Shown here: positions 8,634 to 17,018 of the stretch, one piece after another
Position numbering within the stretch: the first letter of the stretch is position 1
Layout of the letters: every line of letters begins with the position of its first letter
Assembly (NCBI GenBank): GCA_002127295.1
Contig: NFUV01000002.1
Location: 868,001-932,000 of the forward strand
Origin: Chitinophagaceae bacterium IBVUCB2
GTDB lineage: Bacteria > Bacteroidota > Bacteroidia > Chitinophagales > Chitinophagaceae
Length of the DNA stretch: 64,000 nucleotides
Reading direction: 5' to 3'
Translations under genes and position numbers: made by a program
Notes under the pieces: generated by a model
What the model saw: the letters and a program-made list of their open reading frames with translations, nothing else
What the model was told of the DNA's origin: nothing
The model's database searches: none

Positions 8634-8663
8634 AAAGCCCATTCATAAGATTGGGCTTTTTTT
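8634..8663 (+). terminator. Hairpin terminator after the DUF6580 gene
   Basis: An 8-bp stem, AAAGCCCA at 8634-8641 and TGGGCTTT at 8652-8659, followed by a T run. Confidence 0.8.
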
Positions 8664-9312
8664 ATTGCAATTCTGCAAACCAATAATTTTCATGCAATAA
8701 TTTCTTCTTTACTGAAACATTAATCCTGTTTTCAAATAGCGGGCAATCCAGCACCAATGTATGATACTCGCCATTCTCTCCGCAAGCATCAATGCCCAGT
8801 GCTTCCAATTCATCCACCAAAGTAGCAGTGATGATCTCGCCAATAAAACGTTCACCCATCGTTTCGTTACAACTTACGATCATTGTTTCTATTCCTGCAT
8901 CCAGCATTTGAAGCACCAATGCTTTTCTTTCTTGTTGCCACAATGGAAGAATTGCTGTTAGCCCTGCATTGCTGCAAACTTTTTCCTCCCAATCACGGTG
9001 TGGCTGCAGATCTATATCGCCAAATACAGCATGACTTAGTTGATATTGTTCTTTTAATATTGATAGAGCTGAGGTAAAGTTCTTTTCATAATCATTCCAG
9101 GAACTGCTTATAAGTTGAATTGGCAAGCCCGCTGCAGTAGCTTGTGCTTGTAAAATAGCAGCAGGTATTCCATGTGAACGGGAAATTTTTCCTGCTTCGT
9201 TCAACACATTCAATAAAACTTTTGAAGAATAGCCTTGATGCATGGCCTGCATCAGTGCAAAGCAACTGTCTTTACCACCGCTCCAGGAACAGAGAGAATT
9301 TTTTTTGGTCAT
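8662..9312 (-). CDS. Dph6-like ATP pyrophosphatase (diphthine-ammonia ligase family)
   Basis: A 216-residue protein of the adenine nucleotide alpha-hydrolase superfamily. It has the PP-loop SGGKDS near the N-terminus (LCSWSGGKDSCFA) and the family signature VFGDIDLQPHRDW. Bacteria lack diphthamide, so the true substrate is unknown; a pterin or tRNA-related amidation has been proposed for some members. I chose MTKKNSLCSW (9312) rather than the ATG at 9336 because the PP-loop normally lies close to the N-terminus. It reads toward the convergent DUF6580 gene. Confidence 0.8.
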   Translation of the reverse strand: MTKKNSLCSWSGGKDSCFALMQAMHQGYSSKVLLNVLNEAGKISRSHGIPAAILQAQATAAGLPIQLISSSWNDYEKNFTSALSILKEQYQLSHAVFGDIDLQPHRDWEEKVCSNAGLTAILPLWQQERKALVLQMLDAGIETMIVSCNETMGERFIGEIITATLVDELEALGIDACGENGEYHTLVLDCPLFENRINVSVKKKLLHENYWFAELQ

Positions 9313-9380
9313 TTGGTTTAGTCTTTCAATTGGCAAGTCTGATTGACAAACTCGAATATCATCTTTCTTAATAAATGATT

Positions 9381-9854
9381 CTACGCTGCTGTTCCTTCGT
9401 ACCCTTCATCATGCAACAATGTATGATGGCTCCCATCGGCAGCTTCCGTTGCTAATTCATCACAGCGATTATTAAACGGGTTAGTTGCATGCCCTTTCAC
9501 CCATTTGAATTTAATAGTATGTTTTTTTGACAACTCATAAAATTCCCACCACAGGTCAGGGTTCTTCTTACCACCTTTAAAATTTGTTTTGATCCAATTT
9601 TTCAGCCAGCCCTCTTCCCATGCTTTTACTACATATTGGCTGTCGGAATAGATCGTCACAGTCATTCCTTCTTTCTTCAACGCTTTTAATCCGGCAATGC
9701 AAGCCATCAATTCCATCCTGTTATTAGTAGTGTGATGATAACCTTGCGATAATTCTTTGCGGTGTTGTCCACTCATTAGTATGGTGCCATAACCACCCGG
9801 ACCGGGATTGCCCCTGGAAGAACCATCTGTATATATTGTAACTTCTTTATTCAT
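9381..9854 (-). CDS. rnhA: Ribonuclease HI
   Basis: A 157-residue type 1 RNase H, which degrades the RNA strand of RNA-DNA hybrids. The four catalytic acids are present: aspartate in IYTDGSSRGNPGPGG, glutamate in NNRMELMA, aspartate in IYSDSQYVV and aspartate in NNRCDELA; the family WVKGH motif is also seen. The basic 'handle' (WLKNWIKTNFKGGKKNPDLW) is present, as in E. coli RNase HI. The gene lies downstream of the acyl-CoA carboxylase gene with a 63-base gap holding a strong inverted repeat. Confidence 0.93.
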   Translation of the reverse strand: MNKEVTIYTDGSSRGNPGPGGYGTILMSGQHRKELSQGYHHTTNNRMELMACIAGLKALKKEGMTVTIYSDSQYVVKAWEEGWLKNWIKTNFKGGKKNPDLWWEFYELSKKHTIKFKWVKGHATNPFNNRCDELATEAADGSHHTLLHDEGYEGTAA

Positions 9855-9875
9855 GTTGAATGTTAAATGCTAATT

Positions 9876-9906
9876 GTTGAATGATGTACTGTATTCATCA
9901 TTCAAC
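9876..9906. repeat. Perfect 11-bp inverted repeat between carboxylase and rnhA genes
   Basis: GTTGAATGATG at 9876-9886 and CATCATTCAAC at 9896-9906, loop of nine bases. It lacks a T run on either strand, so it may be an mRNA-stabilising or attenuating hairpin rather than an intrinsic terminator. Confidence 0.6.
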
Positions 9907-9917
9907 ATATAACATAA

Positions 9918-11543
9918 TCAAACTTGAAAAACACCTGTTTTTAATTCAGTAATTTCAGGATTGCCATTCGCTGCATTAATTCCTTCTGAAATAACTTTTC
10001 TTGTATCCACCGGGTCAATGATCGCATCCACCCATAATCTTGCAGCAGCATAATAAGGGGAAGTTTGTTTATCGTAGCGGCCTTTTATTTCATCCAGCAA
10101 TTTCTTTTCATTCTCCGGGGTAATCACTTCGCCTTTTGCCTTTAAGGATGCAACTTCTATCTGCAATAAAACTTTTGCTGCCGCATCACCGCCCATCACC
10201 GCAATTTTTGCAGAGGGCCATGCATAAATAAACCGGGGATCGTAGGCTTTCCCGCACATGGCATAGTTGCCAGCACCATATGAGTTGCCAACAACAATAG
10301 TGATTTTTGGAACTACAGAATTGGCCACGGCATTCACCATTTTTGCTCCATCTTTTATTATACCGGAATGCTCACTGCGGCTACCCACCATAAATCCTGT
10401 TACATCCTGTAAAAAGACCAATGGTATTTTCTTCTGGTTACAATTCAAAATAAAGCGGGCAGCTTTATCGGCACTATCGTTATAAATAACACCACCCATT
10501 TGCATTTCACCTTTTTTGCTTTTTACAATTTTGCGTTGGTTGGCAACAATACCAACAGCCCATCCATCTACACGGCCATAACCGCAAACAATTGTTTTAC
10601 CATAATCTTCTTTGAATTGTTCAAACTCACTATCGTCAACAATTCTTTCAATCACATCAATTATATCATAAGGCTTGCCATCTTGCGGAAATAATCCATA
10701 TAACTCTTCTACATTCTTTGCCGGTGCTTTTGCTTTTACTCTATCAAAACCTGCTTTGGGTTTATCACCCAGCATGGAAAACATTTTTTTAATATGATCC
10801 ATGCATTCCTGCTCGGTTTTAAATTTATAATCAGCAATACCGCTTATTTCGGTGTGGGTTACAGCACCCCCTAATGTTTCATTGTCGATATCTTCTCCTA
10901 TAGCTGCTTTTACTAAATAAGGTCCGGCTAAATAAATTGAACCATTCCCTTCCACCATTAATGTTTCATCACTCATGATGGGCAAATAGGCACCGCCTGC
11001 TACGCAAGGCCCCATCACCGCTGCAATTTGTGTAATGCCCATGCCGCTCATACGGGCATTGTTGCGAAAGATGCGGCCAAAATGTTCTTTGTCGGGGAAA
11101 ATTTCATCTTGCATGGGTAAAAAAACACCGGCACTATCTACTAAATAAATAACCGGCAAATGATTTTCCATGGCGATTTCCTGTAAACGCAAATTCTTTT
11201 TACCCGTAATAGGAAACCAGGCGCCTGCTTTCACTGTTTGATCATTGGCGAGTATCACACACTGGCGACCACTAACATAACCAACACCGGCAACCGTGCC
11301 ACCAGCAGGGCAACCACCTTGCTCAGCATACATTTCATAACCGGCAAATGCGCCAATTTCAATAAATGGTTTATCGCTGTCAACTAAATAAGTAATCCGT
11401 TCACGGGGAGTAAGCTTGTTTTTTTCTTTTTGTTTTTCGCTGGATTTTTTACCACCGCCTTCATATATCTTATCCAGCCTGCGGCGCATTTCGCTGAGGC
11501 TTTGTTTTGCGATGTCTTCGTTTTTGTTGAAATCGAGATTCAT
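9918..11543 (-). CDS. Acyl-CoA carboxylase carboxyltransferase subunit (methylcrotonyl-CoA type)
   Basis: A 541-residue biotin-dependent carboxyltransferase beta subunit with both crotonase-like halves. The N half has GGCPAGGTVAGVGYVSGR and AGVFLPMQDEIFPDKEHFGR; the C half has PLVFLQDVTGFMVGS and GNSYGAGNYAMCG. The FPDKEHFGRIFRNNARMS and IYLAGPYLVKAAIGE segments look closer to methylcrotonyl-CoA carboxylase (leucine breakdown) than to propionyl-CoA carboxylase, but the substrate is inferred. No biotin-carboxylase or biotin carrier gene is adjacent. An exact -7 element lies at 11573-11580. Confidence 0.9.
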   Translation of the reverse strand: MNLDFNKNEDIAKQSLSEMRRRLDKIYEGGGKKSSEKQKEKNKLTPRERITYLVDSDKPFIEIGAFAGYEMYAEQGGCPAGGTVAGVGYVSGRQCVILANDQTVKAGAWFPITGKKNLRLQEIAMENHLPVIYLVDSAGVFLPMQDEIFPDKEHFGRIFRNNARMSGMGITQIAAVMGPCVAGGAYLPIMSDETLMVEGNGSIYLAGPYLVKAAIGEDIDNETLGGAVTHTEISGIADYKFKTEQECMDHIKKMFSMLGDKPKAGFDRVKAKAPAKNVEELYGLFPQDGKPYDIIDVIERIVDDSEFEQFKEDYGKTIVCGYGRVDGWAVGIVANQRKIVKSKKGEMQMGGVIYNDSADKAARFILNCNQKKIPLVFLQDVTGFMVGSRSEHSGIIKDGAKMVNAVANSVVPKITIVVGNSYGAGNYAMCGKAYDPRFIYAWPSAKIAVMGGDAAAKVLLQIEVASLKAKGEVITPENEKKLLDEIKGRYDKQTSPYYAAARLWVDAIIDPVDTRKVISEGINAANGNPEITELKTGVFQV

Positions 11544-11572
11544 AATGCAATTCGTTGTGGGGCAAAGATAGG

Positions 11573-11580
11573 GCTTGGCC
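11573..11580 (-). promoter_or_regulatory. -7 promoter element for the carboxylase gene
   Basis: Reads TATCTTTG on the minus strand, an exact TAnnTTTG match, about 30 bases before the ATG at 11543. Confidence 0.55.
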
Positions 11581-11773
11581 GCCGTAGCTTTGGCAGGGTA
11601 GGGAGCAAACCTTCTGTATCTAATATTGATTTAACGCTGCATTGATAAGCTTACGCTTTTGTGTACACTAGAGGTAGGATAAATACGAGTTCTAGTTTTC
11701 AAGTAGTTTATTTTTTTTTCCTTACCCACATTCTCGGATCGATAATTTTTATCTATTTATTTTTATTATCGTG

Positions 11774-12025
11774 CTATTCAATATCATCAATTTTTTTCTT
11801 GATGATATTGAGCAACTCTTTCTTTTCGCCGGGTTCAATATCTTTATCCGAGAATATTCTGCCTATAAAGTCGATCATATCGGCACGGGGGCCTCTTTCT
11901 TTTCCGCCTTGAAACGGCTTTTTTAAATCCTCCTGCATTTCCTTAAATGTGGCAAGTATAAAAACCATGAATAGAATTACAACAATTGTTGTTAGTATGA
12001 TGAGATCTAGATTTTCCATGTTCAT
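11774..12025 (-). CDS. Small single-pass membrane protein
   Basis: An 83-residue protein with one N-terminal membrane segment (LDLIILTTIVVILFMVFILA, about residues 6-25), then a charged cytoplasmic-looking tail containing GKERGPRADMIDFIGRIF and an EKKELLNIIKKKIDDIE C-terminus. I do not recognise the family. Its start lies two bases after the stop of another tiny membrane protein gene (12028-12204), so the two are almost certainly co-transcribed and may act together. Confidence 0.6.
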   Translation of the reverse strand: MNMENLDLIILTTIVVILFMVFILATFKEMQEDLKKPFQGGKERGPRADMIDFIGRIFSDKDIEPGEKKELLNIIKKKIDDIE

Positions 12026-12027
12026 GC

Positions 12028-12204
12028 TTATTTTCTTTTTAAGTTAAAAAAGATGAGTAAGCCCAGAATGGTGGGTGGCCATAGCCCAATAAATATTGCT
12101 CTCATTGGATCTTTAAGAATTACATAGTAATATTCAGAGACAAATATTAATACAATCACCAGGACTAGTATTAATAGTTCGGACACTTTAAATTTGGAGA
12201 GCAT
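12028..12204 (-). CDS. Tiny two-segment membrane protein (58 residues)
   Basis: An ATG complementary to 12202-12204 opens a 58-codon frame ending TAA at 12028. The protein has two hydrophobic stretches, LLILVLVIVLIFVSEYYYV and FIGLWPPTILGLLIFF, and a basic end, NLKRK. It is separated by two bases from the next gene (11774-12025), which is strong context for a real two-gene unit. No function is recognised. Confidence 0.5.
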   Translation of the reverse strand: MLSKFKVSELLILVLVIVLIFVSEYYYVILKDPMRAIFIGLWPPTILGLLIFFNLKRK

Positions 12205-12346
12205 AGTGCATTTTTTATTGAGCGATTAATTTATTACAGGTAAAAAGTTTCAGGTAATGACCGAAAAGTTTTTCGGCATAAAACAATTAAGGCTATTAGA
12301 ACATTTCATTCTTGTTTTTGTTTAAGGTTTATAATAATATCTTCTC

Positions 12347-12991
12347 ATGCAATTTTACAGTGAGTCAGGAATTCAATCCCTGGACCGGTTTTACCGGGCT
12401 AACTTGATCAACAGTCTTACAGGCTTTAAATCCGTTAGCCTCATTGGAACCGTAAACCAGGATAAACAAACCAACCTCGGAGTATTCAGTAGCATAGTAC
12501 ATCTGGGGTCTGATCCTGCTTTGGTTGGATATATCAACCGACCCCGCATAGCTGCTCCGCATACATTGGCTAATATTGAGTCAACAGGTCTTTATACTAT
12601 AAATCATATTCTCCCTGCTTTTGTTGAAAAAGCTCACCAAACCAGTGCTAAATATGCGGAGGGAGTATCAGAGTTTGATGAAGTAGACCTTACGCCACAA
12701 TATATTGGTGACTTTCAGGCTCCATTTGTAGGTGAAAGTCTTGTGAAGTATGGATTAATATTGCAGGAAATCATTCCCTTGAAAATCAATAATACCTTTC
12801 TTGTTATTGGAAAGATTCACAGCTTAATAATGGAGGATGACTTGTTGCAACAAGATGGTTTTATTGATCTGCATAAAGGGGGAACTGTTTGCAGTAATGG
12901 AATTGATAGCTATTATGGTACAACTCCAATTTGTCGTTTGAACTATGCGAAACCAGGTCAACAACCAGTTTTAAAATTGCCCCATGAGTAA
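12347..12991 (+). CDS. Flavin reductase family protein
   Basis: A 214-residue FMN-binding split-barrel protein of the flavin reductase-like family. It has the expected GFKSVSLIGT...NLGVFSSIVHLGSDPALVGY core, with the sequence HTLANIESTGLYTINHI typical of proteins that bind FMN and reduce it with NAD(P)H. It overlaps the following DUF2071 gene by eight bases, pointing to translational coupling and a shared role, possibly in a redox or detoxification pathway (inference). TATCTTCT just upstream (12336-12343) resembles a -7 element and would leave almost no leader. Confidence 0.82.
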   Translation: MQFYSESGIQSLDRFYRANLINSLTGFKSVSLIGTVNQDKQTNLGVFSSIVHLGSDPALVGYINRPRIAAPHTLANIESTGLYTINHILPAFVEKAHQTSAKYAEGVSEFDEVDLTPQYIGDFQAPFVGESLVKYGLILQEIIPLKINNTFLVIGKIHSLIMEDDLLQQDGFIDLHKGGTVCSNGIDSYYGTTPICRLNYAKPGQQPVLKLPHE

Positions 12992-13715
12992 AAAAATATT
13001 TTTATCTGCCCGTTGGGAATACCTGGCCATGTTCAACTACGAGGTGGATCCTCAAATTTTACAAAAGCATGTGCCTCCTGGTACAGCAATAGACTATTTT
13101 GATGGTAAGGCACTGGTAAGTATTGTTGGCTTTTTATTTAATAACACAAAGGTATTAGGGGTACGTTGGCCTTTTCATGTAAACTTTGAAGAAGCAAATT
13201 TGCGTTATTATATTAAACGTTTGGATGGTGCTCAATGGAAAAGGGGAGTAGGATTTGTTTCAGAGATCGTTCCCAAATCACTTATAGCCACTATGGCTAA
13301 TTTGTTTTATAATGAACATTACAGTACTGCAAAAATGACGCACCAGGTAATTGAAACAACTGATAACTTGTTTGTAGAATATAGCTGGCAAAAAAGAAAT
13401 CAAAACCGGAATGTGATCCGGGTTAATGCAAAACCTGAATTACAGGAAATAAAAATGGGTTCAGCAGAAGAATTTATCTTCGAACATTATTTTGGTTACA
13501 ATCAATTAACAGCAACCAGCACCATTGAGTATGCTGTAGCTCATCCCCGTTGGGAAATTTATCCGGTGACCAGCTTTTCCCTGGATTGTGATATTGAACG
13601 GCTATACGGAAAAGAGTTTGTACCATATATTTCTAACAGGGAACCTCACTCTGTTTTTTTGGCAAAAGGTTCTGATGTAACTGTAAAAATGCCTGTAAAA
13701 ATAAGGGGCATTTAA
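12984..13715 (+). CDS. DUF2071 / YqjF family protein
   Basis: A 243-residue protein of the YqjF-like DUF2071 family. It begins with the family signature SARWEYLAMFNYEVDPQILQ and continues with PGTAIDYFDGKALVSIVGFLF and FEEANLRYYIKR. Members have an acetoacetate decarboxylase-like beta-barrel fold, with unknown reaction. Its first codons overlap the end of the flavin reductase gene, so the pair forms an operon. Confidence 0.82.
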   Translation: MSKKIFLSARWEYLAMFNYEVDPQILQKHVPPGTAIDYFDGKALVSIVGFLFNNTKVLGVRWPFHVNFEEANLRYYIKRLDGAQWKRGVGFVSEIVPKSLIATMANLFYNEHYSTAKMTHQVIETTDNLFVEYSWQKRNQNRNVIRVNAKPELQEIKMGSAEEFIFEHYFGYNQLTATSTIEYAVAHPRWEIYPVTSFSLDCDIERLYGKEFVPYISNREPHSVFLAKGSDVTVKMPVKIRGI

Positions 13716-13760
13716 AAAACAGTGCAATAGAAATCTTAAGTTTGTTGACACAGCATTATG

Positions 13761-13790
13761 AAAAAAGCTCCTTACATGGGGAGCTTTTTT
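13761..13790. terminator. Bidirectional hairpin terminator
   Basis: AAAAAAGCTCC at 13761-13771 pairs with GGAGCTTTTTT at 13780-13790. It sits between the DUF2071 gene and the convergent fasciclin gene and has A and T runs on both sides, so it can serve both. Confidence 0.85.
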
Positions 13791-13808
13791 CACTACTATT
13801 TCTATTTA

Positions 13809-14324
13809 TTATTTTGGAAGTACAACTGTATCAATAACATGAATAATACCATTGCTGCCTTTCAAATCTGTAACAGTAACAAATGCTGCACCGCCTTTTT
13901 CATCTGTTAATTTCACTTTACCGTTATCTATGGTGGCAGTAAGTTTATTGCCACTTACTGTAGTTAAAACAGCCTTCCCTTTTCCTTCTTTGATCGCTGC
14001 AATAACTGCTTTTGCATCCAGGTTTCCAGCTACTACATGGTAAGTAAGAATTTTTGCCAGTGCTGCCTTATTTTCTGGTTTAAGTAAGAAATCAACGGTT
14101 CCGGCTGGTAATTTTGAAAAGGCTTCATTTACGGGAGCAAATACAGTAAAAGGACCTGCACTTTTTAGAGTTTCAACAAGACCTGCTGCTTTTACGGCTG
14201 CCACCAGTGTTGAGTGTGCTTCAGATCCTACTGCGATATCAACGATATCTTTTTCTTGTGAATAAGCAACATTGGATAATAAAACAACTACAGCCACTAT
14301 GGCTGATTGCAATAATTTTTTCAT
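13809..14324 (-). CDS. Secreted fasciclin (FAS1) domain protein
   Basis: A 171-residue protein with a signal peptide (residues 1-22, ending AYSQ) and one complete fasciclin domain. The two conserved FAS1 blocks are visible: [15 protein letters not shown] and [16 protein letters not shown], then [13 protein letters not shown] at the end. Such small secreted FAS1 proteins are thought to take part in adhesion or to bind small hydrophobic ligands. It stands alone, convergent with the DUF2071 gene. Confidence 0.9.
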   Translation of the reverse strand: MKKLLQSAIVAVVVLLSNVAYSQEKDIVDIAVGSEAHSTLVAAVKAAGLVETLKSAGPFTVFAPVNEAFSKLPAGTVDFLLKPENKAALAKILTYHVVAGNLDAKAVIAAIKEGKGKAVLTTVSGNKLTATIDNGKVKLTDEKGGAAFVTVTDLKGSNGIIHVIDTVVLPK

Positions 14325-14528
14325 TAGTTAATTTTTAATTTTATGTAAATATTTTTTGAATACAGTAATAACCATTCAGCAGTAAGTTGGTTCGTAATGT
14401 GAGTAAAACTTAGAGAGTATTTTTATTTGTTTACTTTATTTTGCATTACATTTCAAATCATTAAACAATCAGAAAATACCGCACTTGTGATCAAATAGAG
14501 GCAGGTTTTGCAAAAACTAAAACATCGA

Positions 14529-14536
14529 TAACTTTA
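14529..14536 (+). promoter_or_regulatory. -7-like element before the 23-residue repeat gene
   Basis: TAACTTTA, one mismatch from TAnnTTTG, eight bases before the ATG at 14545, implying a very short leader. Confidence 0.4.
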
Positions 14537-14544
14537 CTGGCATT

Positions 14545-15222
14545 ATGAAAAAACTTCATTTTAGCATTTTTGCATTGTTTTTTACAACTGTTCTTACTGC
14601 GCAGCAGTTAGAGCAGATCAGTTTTGCGAACGCTTCGACCCTTACTTCGTTTGGTTTTATTGCAGACAGGAATGTGCTGATCAGGATTAACAGCGAAGGG
14701 AAAATAATGGAGTGGGGTATTGAAGTAAAAGCAGACCGTGCCGAATACTATGCCCCGCAATTACAACCCTATATGGGCAGGGTGGAATACTACACAGAAG
14801 CAATTGATTCTGTTATTAAGGGCAAAATAAAAAGTATTGGAACCTGCAACTTTACTTATTACGGTTCTTCTGAAATAAGCAGTAAAGCCGGAAAAATTAG
14901 AACCATTGGTAACCAGGCTGTGGATTATTATACTAATTATGATAATGCCGCCCTAAATGGTAAAATGAAATCTGCCGGCACCACTACATTCGAGTATTAC
15001 TCTTCCTTTGAAAACGAATCGTTCAAAGGCAAACTAAAATCTGTTGCCAATAATGCTATCCTTTATCATTCTTCTTTTGACGATAAACTGATACGGGGAA
15101 GAATAAAATCAATTGGTGCTACCAATTTTCAATGGTACACTTCGCTTGATATTGGCCGGTCAGGATTAAAATCCGGAAGCTACCGTCAACGTATTGGCAA
15201 CATTACTTACATCCTGCTATAG
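14545..15222 (+). CDS. Secreted protein with five exact 23-residue repeats
   Basis: A 225-residue protein with a signal peptide (cleavage near TAQ, residue 20). From residue 93 it contains five tandem repeats starting at glycines 93, 116, 139, 162 and 185, each exactly 23 residues apart, with pattern G-K-[ILM]-K-S-[IVA]-G-x-x-x-[FVI]-x-Y-Y-[ST]-S-[FY]. Weaker related units start near G52 and G78. The regular spacing suggests a beta-solenoid or sheet of strands with tyrosine-rich faces (inference). I do not recognise the family. It precedes the M14 peptidase pair, with about 160 bases between. Confidence 0.75.
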   Translation: MKKLHFSIFALFFTTVLTAQQLEQISFANASTLTSFGFIADRNVLIRINSEGKIMEWGIEVKADRAEYYAPQLQPYMGRVEYYTEAIDSVIKGKIKSIGTCNFTYYGSSEISSKAGKIRTIGNQAVDYYTNYDNAALNGKMKSAGTTTFEYYSSFENESFKGKLKSVANNAILYHSSFDDKLIRGRIKSIGATNFQWYTSLDIGRSGLKSGSYRQRIGNITYILL

Positions 15223-15383
15223 CTTTGTATAAAAAAGCTGTTTCTCGTATTAAATAAATAGAAAATTTGAGGAGTGGCATTATCCGCTGCTACTACCATC
15301 CCTGTAATAGTGAGCTCCGCTTTACTTTATACAGGATATCTGCCTTTCTTTTCGGTATATTAGCCCACAAAATTTCACCATAC

Positions 15384-17018
15384 ATGTACAAAAAAATAAC
15401 GGCTTGCATTGTTGCTGTGTTATCGCTTTCTATTGTGATTGCACAAAGCAATTACAGCAACTTTTCACAGCAAACCAATCGCATCAATGCATTGGCAAAG
15501 AATTATCCGCAATTAGTAAAAGTTAGATCATTAGTTAAAACCAACGGCGGTAAAGATGTCTGGCAAATAACCATCGGCAATGGCAACACTGACAGTAAAC
15601 CGGCCATTGTTGTAGCGGGGGGTGTAGAAGGCCACTATTTAATTGGGATGGAACTTGCCATCGGCTTTGCGGAAAACTTATTGCAGGGTAGCAGTACCGA
15701 CAGTATTAAGGCATTGCTGAATAAAACAACCTTTTATGTTTTTCCAAACCTGAGTCCCGATGCAATGGAGCAATATTTTGCAGCACTTCAATACGAACGA
15801 CAAGGCAATGCCAATAACACTGATGACGATAGAGATGGAAAACTAAATGAAGATGGGGCAGAAGACCTGGATGGCAATGGCAAAATAAGCTGGATGAGAA
15901 TTGAATCTCCTGTTGGTGAGTACAAAGTTCATCCAGATGATGCAAGAGTATTGATCAAAGCAGATTTTAACAAAGGAGAAAAAGGAAAGTACAACTTGTT
16001 TGCAGAAGGAAGAGATAATGATAAGGATGGCAGCTTCAACGAGGATGGCGAAGGGGGAATTTGGTTCAATAAGAACTTAACTTACAAACATCCTACCTTT
16101 TCACCAGGTGCTGGCGACTATCCTGCATCTGAAAATGAAACAAGAGCTTTGCTTGATTATTTGTTTGACCAGTTCAATGTATATGCAGTAGTAAGTTTTG
16201 GCAGCAATAATAATCTGAGTACTCCATTTATATATAATGCAGCAACGGCGAATCAGCCATTGATTGCAAGCTGGCTGCAACAGGATGTAAAAGTTGATAG
16301 TATGGTTTCTGATTTGTATAACAAATCAGTTAATATGAAAGATGCACCAAGAGCAACAGCAACGGGCGGCGATTTTCTTTCCTGGGCCTATTATCATTAT
16401 GGACGGTATAGTTTCAGCACTCCGGGTTGGTGGGTACCAAAATCAAAACCTGATACAACAAAAGCAGAAAAAGCATTTACGATAGATGATGCAACAGCCA
16501 ATTATTTAAGATGGGCTGGTCAGCAGGGTATCAATAGTTTCACTGAATGGAAAACAATTCAACATTCGGATTTTCCGGGTCAAAAAGTAGAAGTGGGCGG
16601 TGTAGATCCATTTGTATTAATTAACCCGCCGTATAAATTAGTACCTGACCTTGTAAAAAAGCATAGCAACTTCTTAGTGAAACTGGCCAGCTATCAACCA
16701 GAGGTGGACATTATTAATGTAAAAACAGAAAAAGTAGGTAGCGGATTAACAAGAGTAACACTCAGTATCATCAACAAAGGGGCACTGGCTTCTCATTCCA
16801 AATTGGGGGAAAGATCGTATTGGGTAAAACGCATCAATGTAAAAGTGAACACCGGTGCTAATCAAACTGTCATAAGTGGTAAAAAGATACAATTGCTTAA
16901 TTCATTAGAAGGATACAGTTCGCAAGAGCTTACCTGGCTTATTAAAGGAAGCGGTAAAATTTCTATTGAAGCTGGCAGTCCGACAACAGGAAGCAAAACC
17001 ATCGATGTAACTCTTTAA
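15384..17018 (+). CDS. M14-type carboxypeptidase homologue lacking its catalytic residues
   Basis: A 544-residue secreted protein; MYKKITACIVAVLSLSIVIAQ is a clear signal peptide, so the start at 15384 is preferred over 15267. It aligns along its length with the next gene (17018-18781) and keeps its DDDRDGKLNEDG and NDKDGSFNEDG acidic loops and its C-terminal beta domain. The zinc peptidase residues are missing: the H-x-x-E pair is E82 and Y85, the third zinc histidine is G273 (SFGSNN), and the catalytic glutamate position is P347 (FSTPGWW). It is therefore probably not a peptidase, but a binding or regulatory partner of its neighbour (inference). Its stop overlaps the next start (TAATG). Confidence 0.8.
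   Translation: MYKKITACIVAVLSLSIVIAQSNYSNFSQQTNRINALAKNYPQLVKVRSLVKTNGGKDVWQITIGNGNTDSKPAIVVAGGVEGHYLIGMELAIGFAENLLQGSSTDSIKALLNKTTFYVFPNLSPDAMEQYFAALQYERQGNANNTDDDRDGKLNEDGAEDLDGNGKISWMRIESPVGEYKVHPDDARVLIKADFNKGEKGKYNLFAEGRDNDKDGSFNEDGEGGIWFNKNLTYKHPTFSPGAGDYPASENETRALLDYLFDQFNVYAVVSFGSNNNLSTPFIYNAATANQPLIASWLQQDVKVDSMVSDLYNKSVNMKDAPRATATGGDFLSWAYYHYGRYSFSTPGWWVPKSKPDTTKAEKAFTIDDATANYLRWAGQQGINSFTEWKTIQHSDFPGQKVEVGGVDPFVLINPPYKLVPDLVKKHSNFLVKLASYQPEVDIINVKTEKVGSGLTRVTLSIINKGALASHSKLGERSYWVKRINVKVNTGANQTVISGKKIQLLNSLEGYSSQELTWLIKGSGKISIEAGSPTTGSKTIDVTL

Noticed and set aside
9876-9906. Inverted repeat before rnhA as an intrinsic terminator
   Set aside because: There is no T run on either strand, so it is kept only as a repeat with unknown role.
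13757-13870. Short open frame beginning MKKAPYMGSFF
   Set aside because: Its first codons form the bidirectional terminator hairpin at 13761-13790 and it runs antisense into the fasciclin gene.
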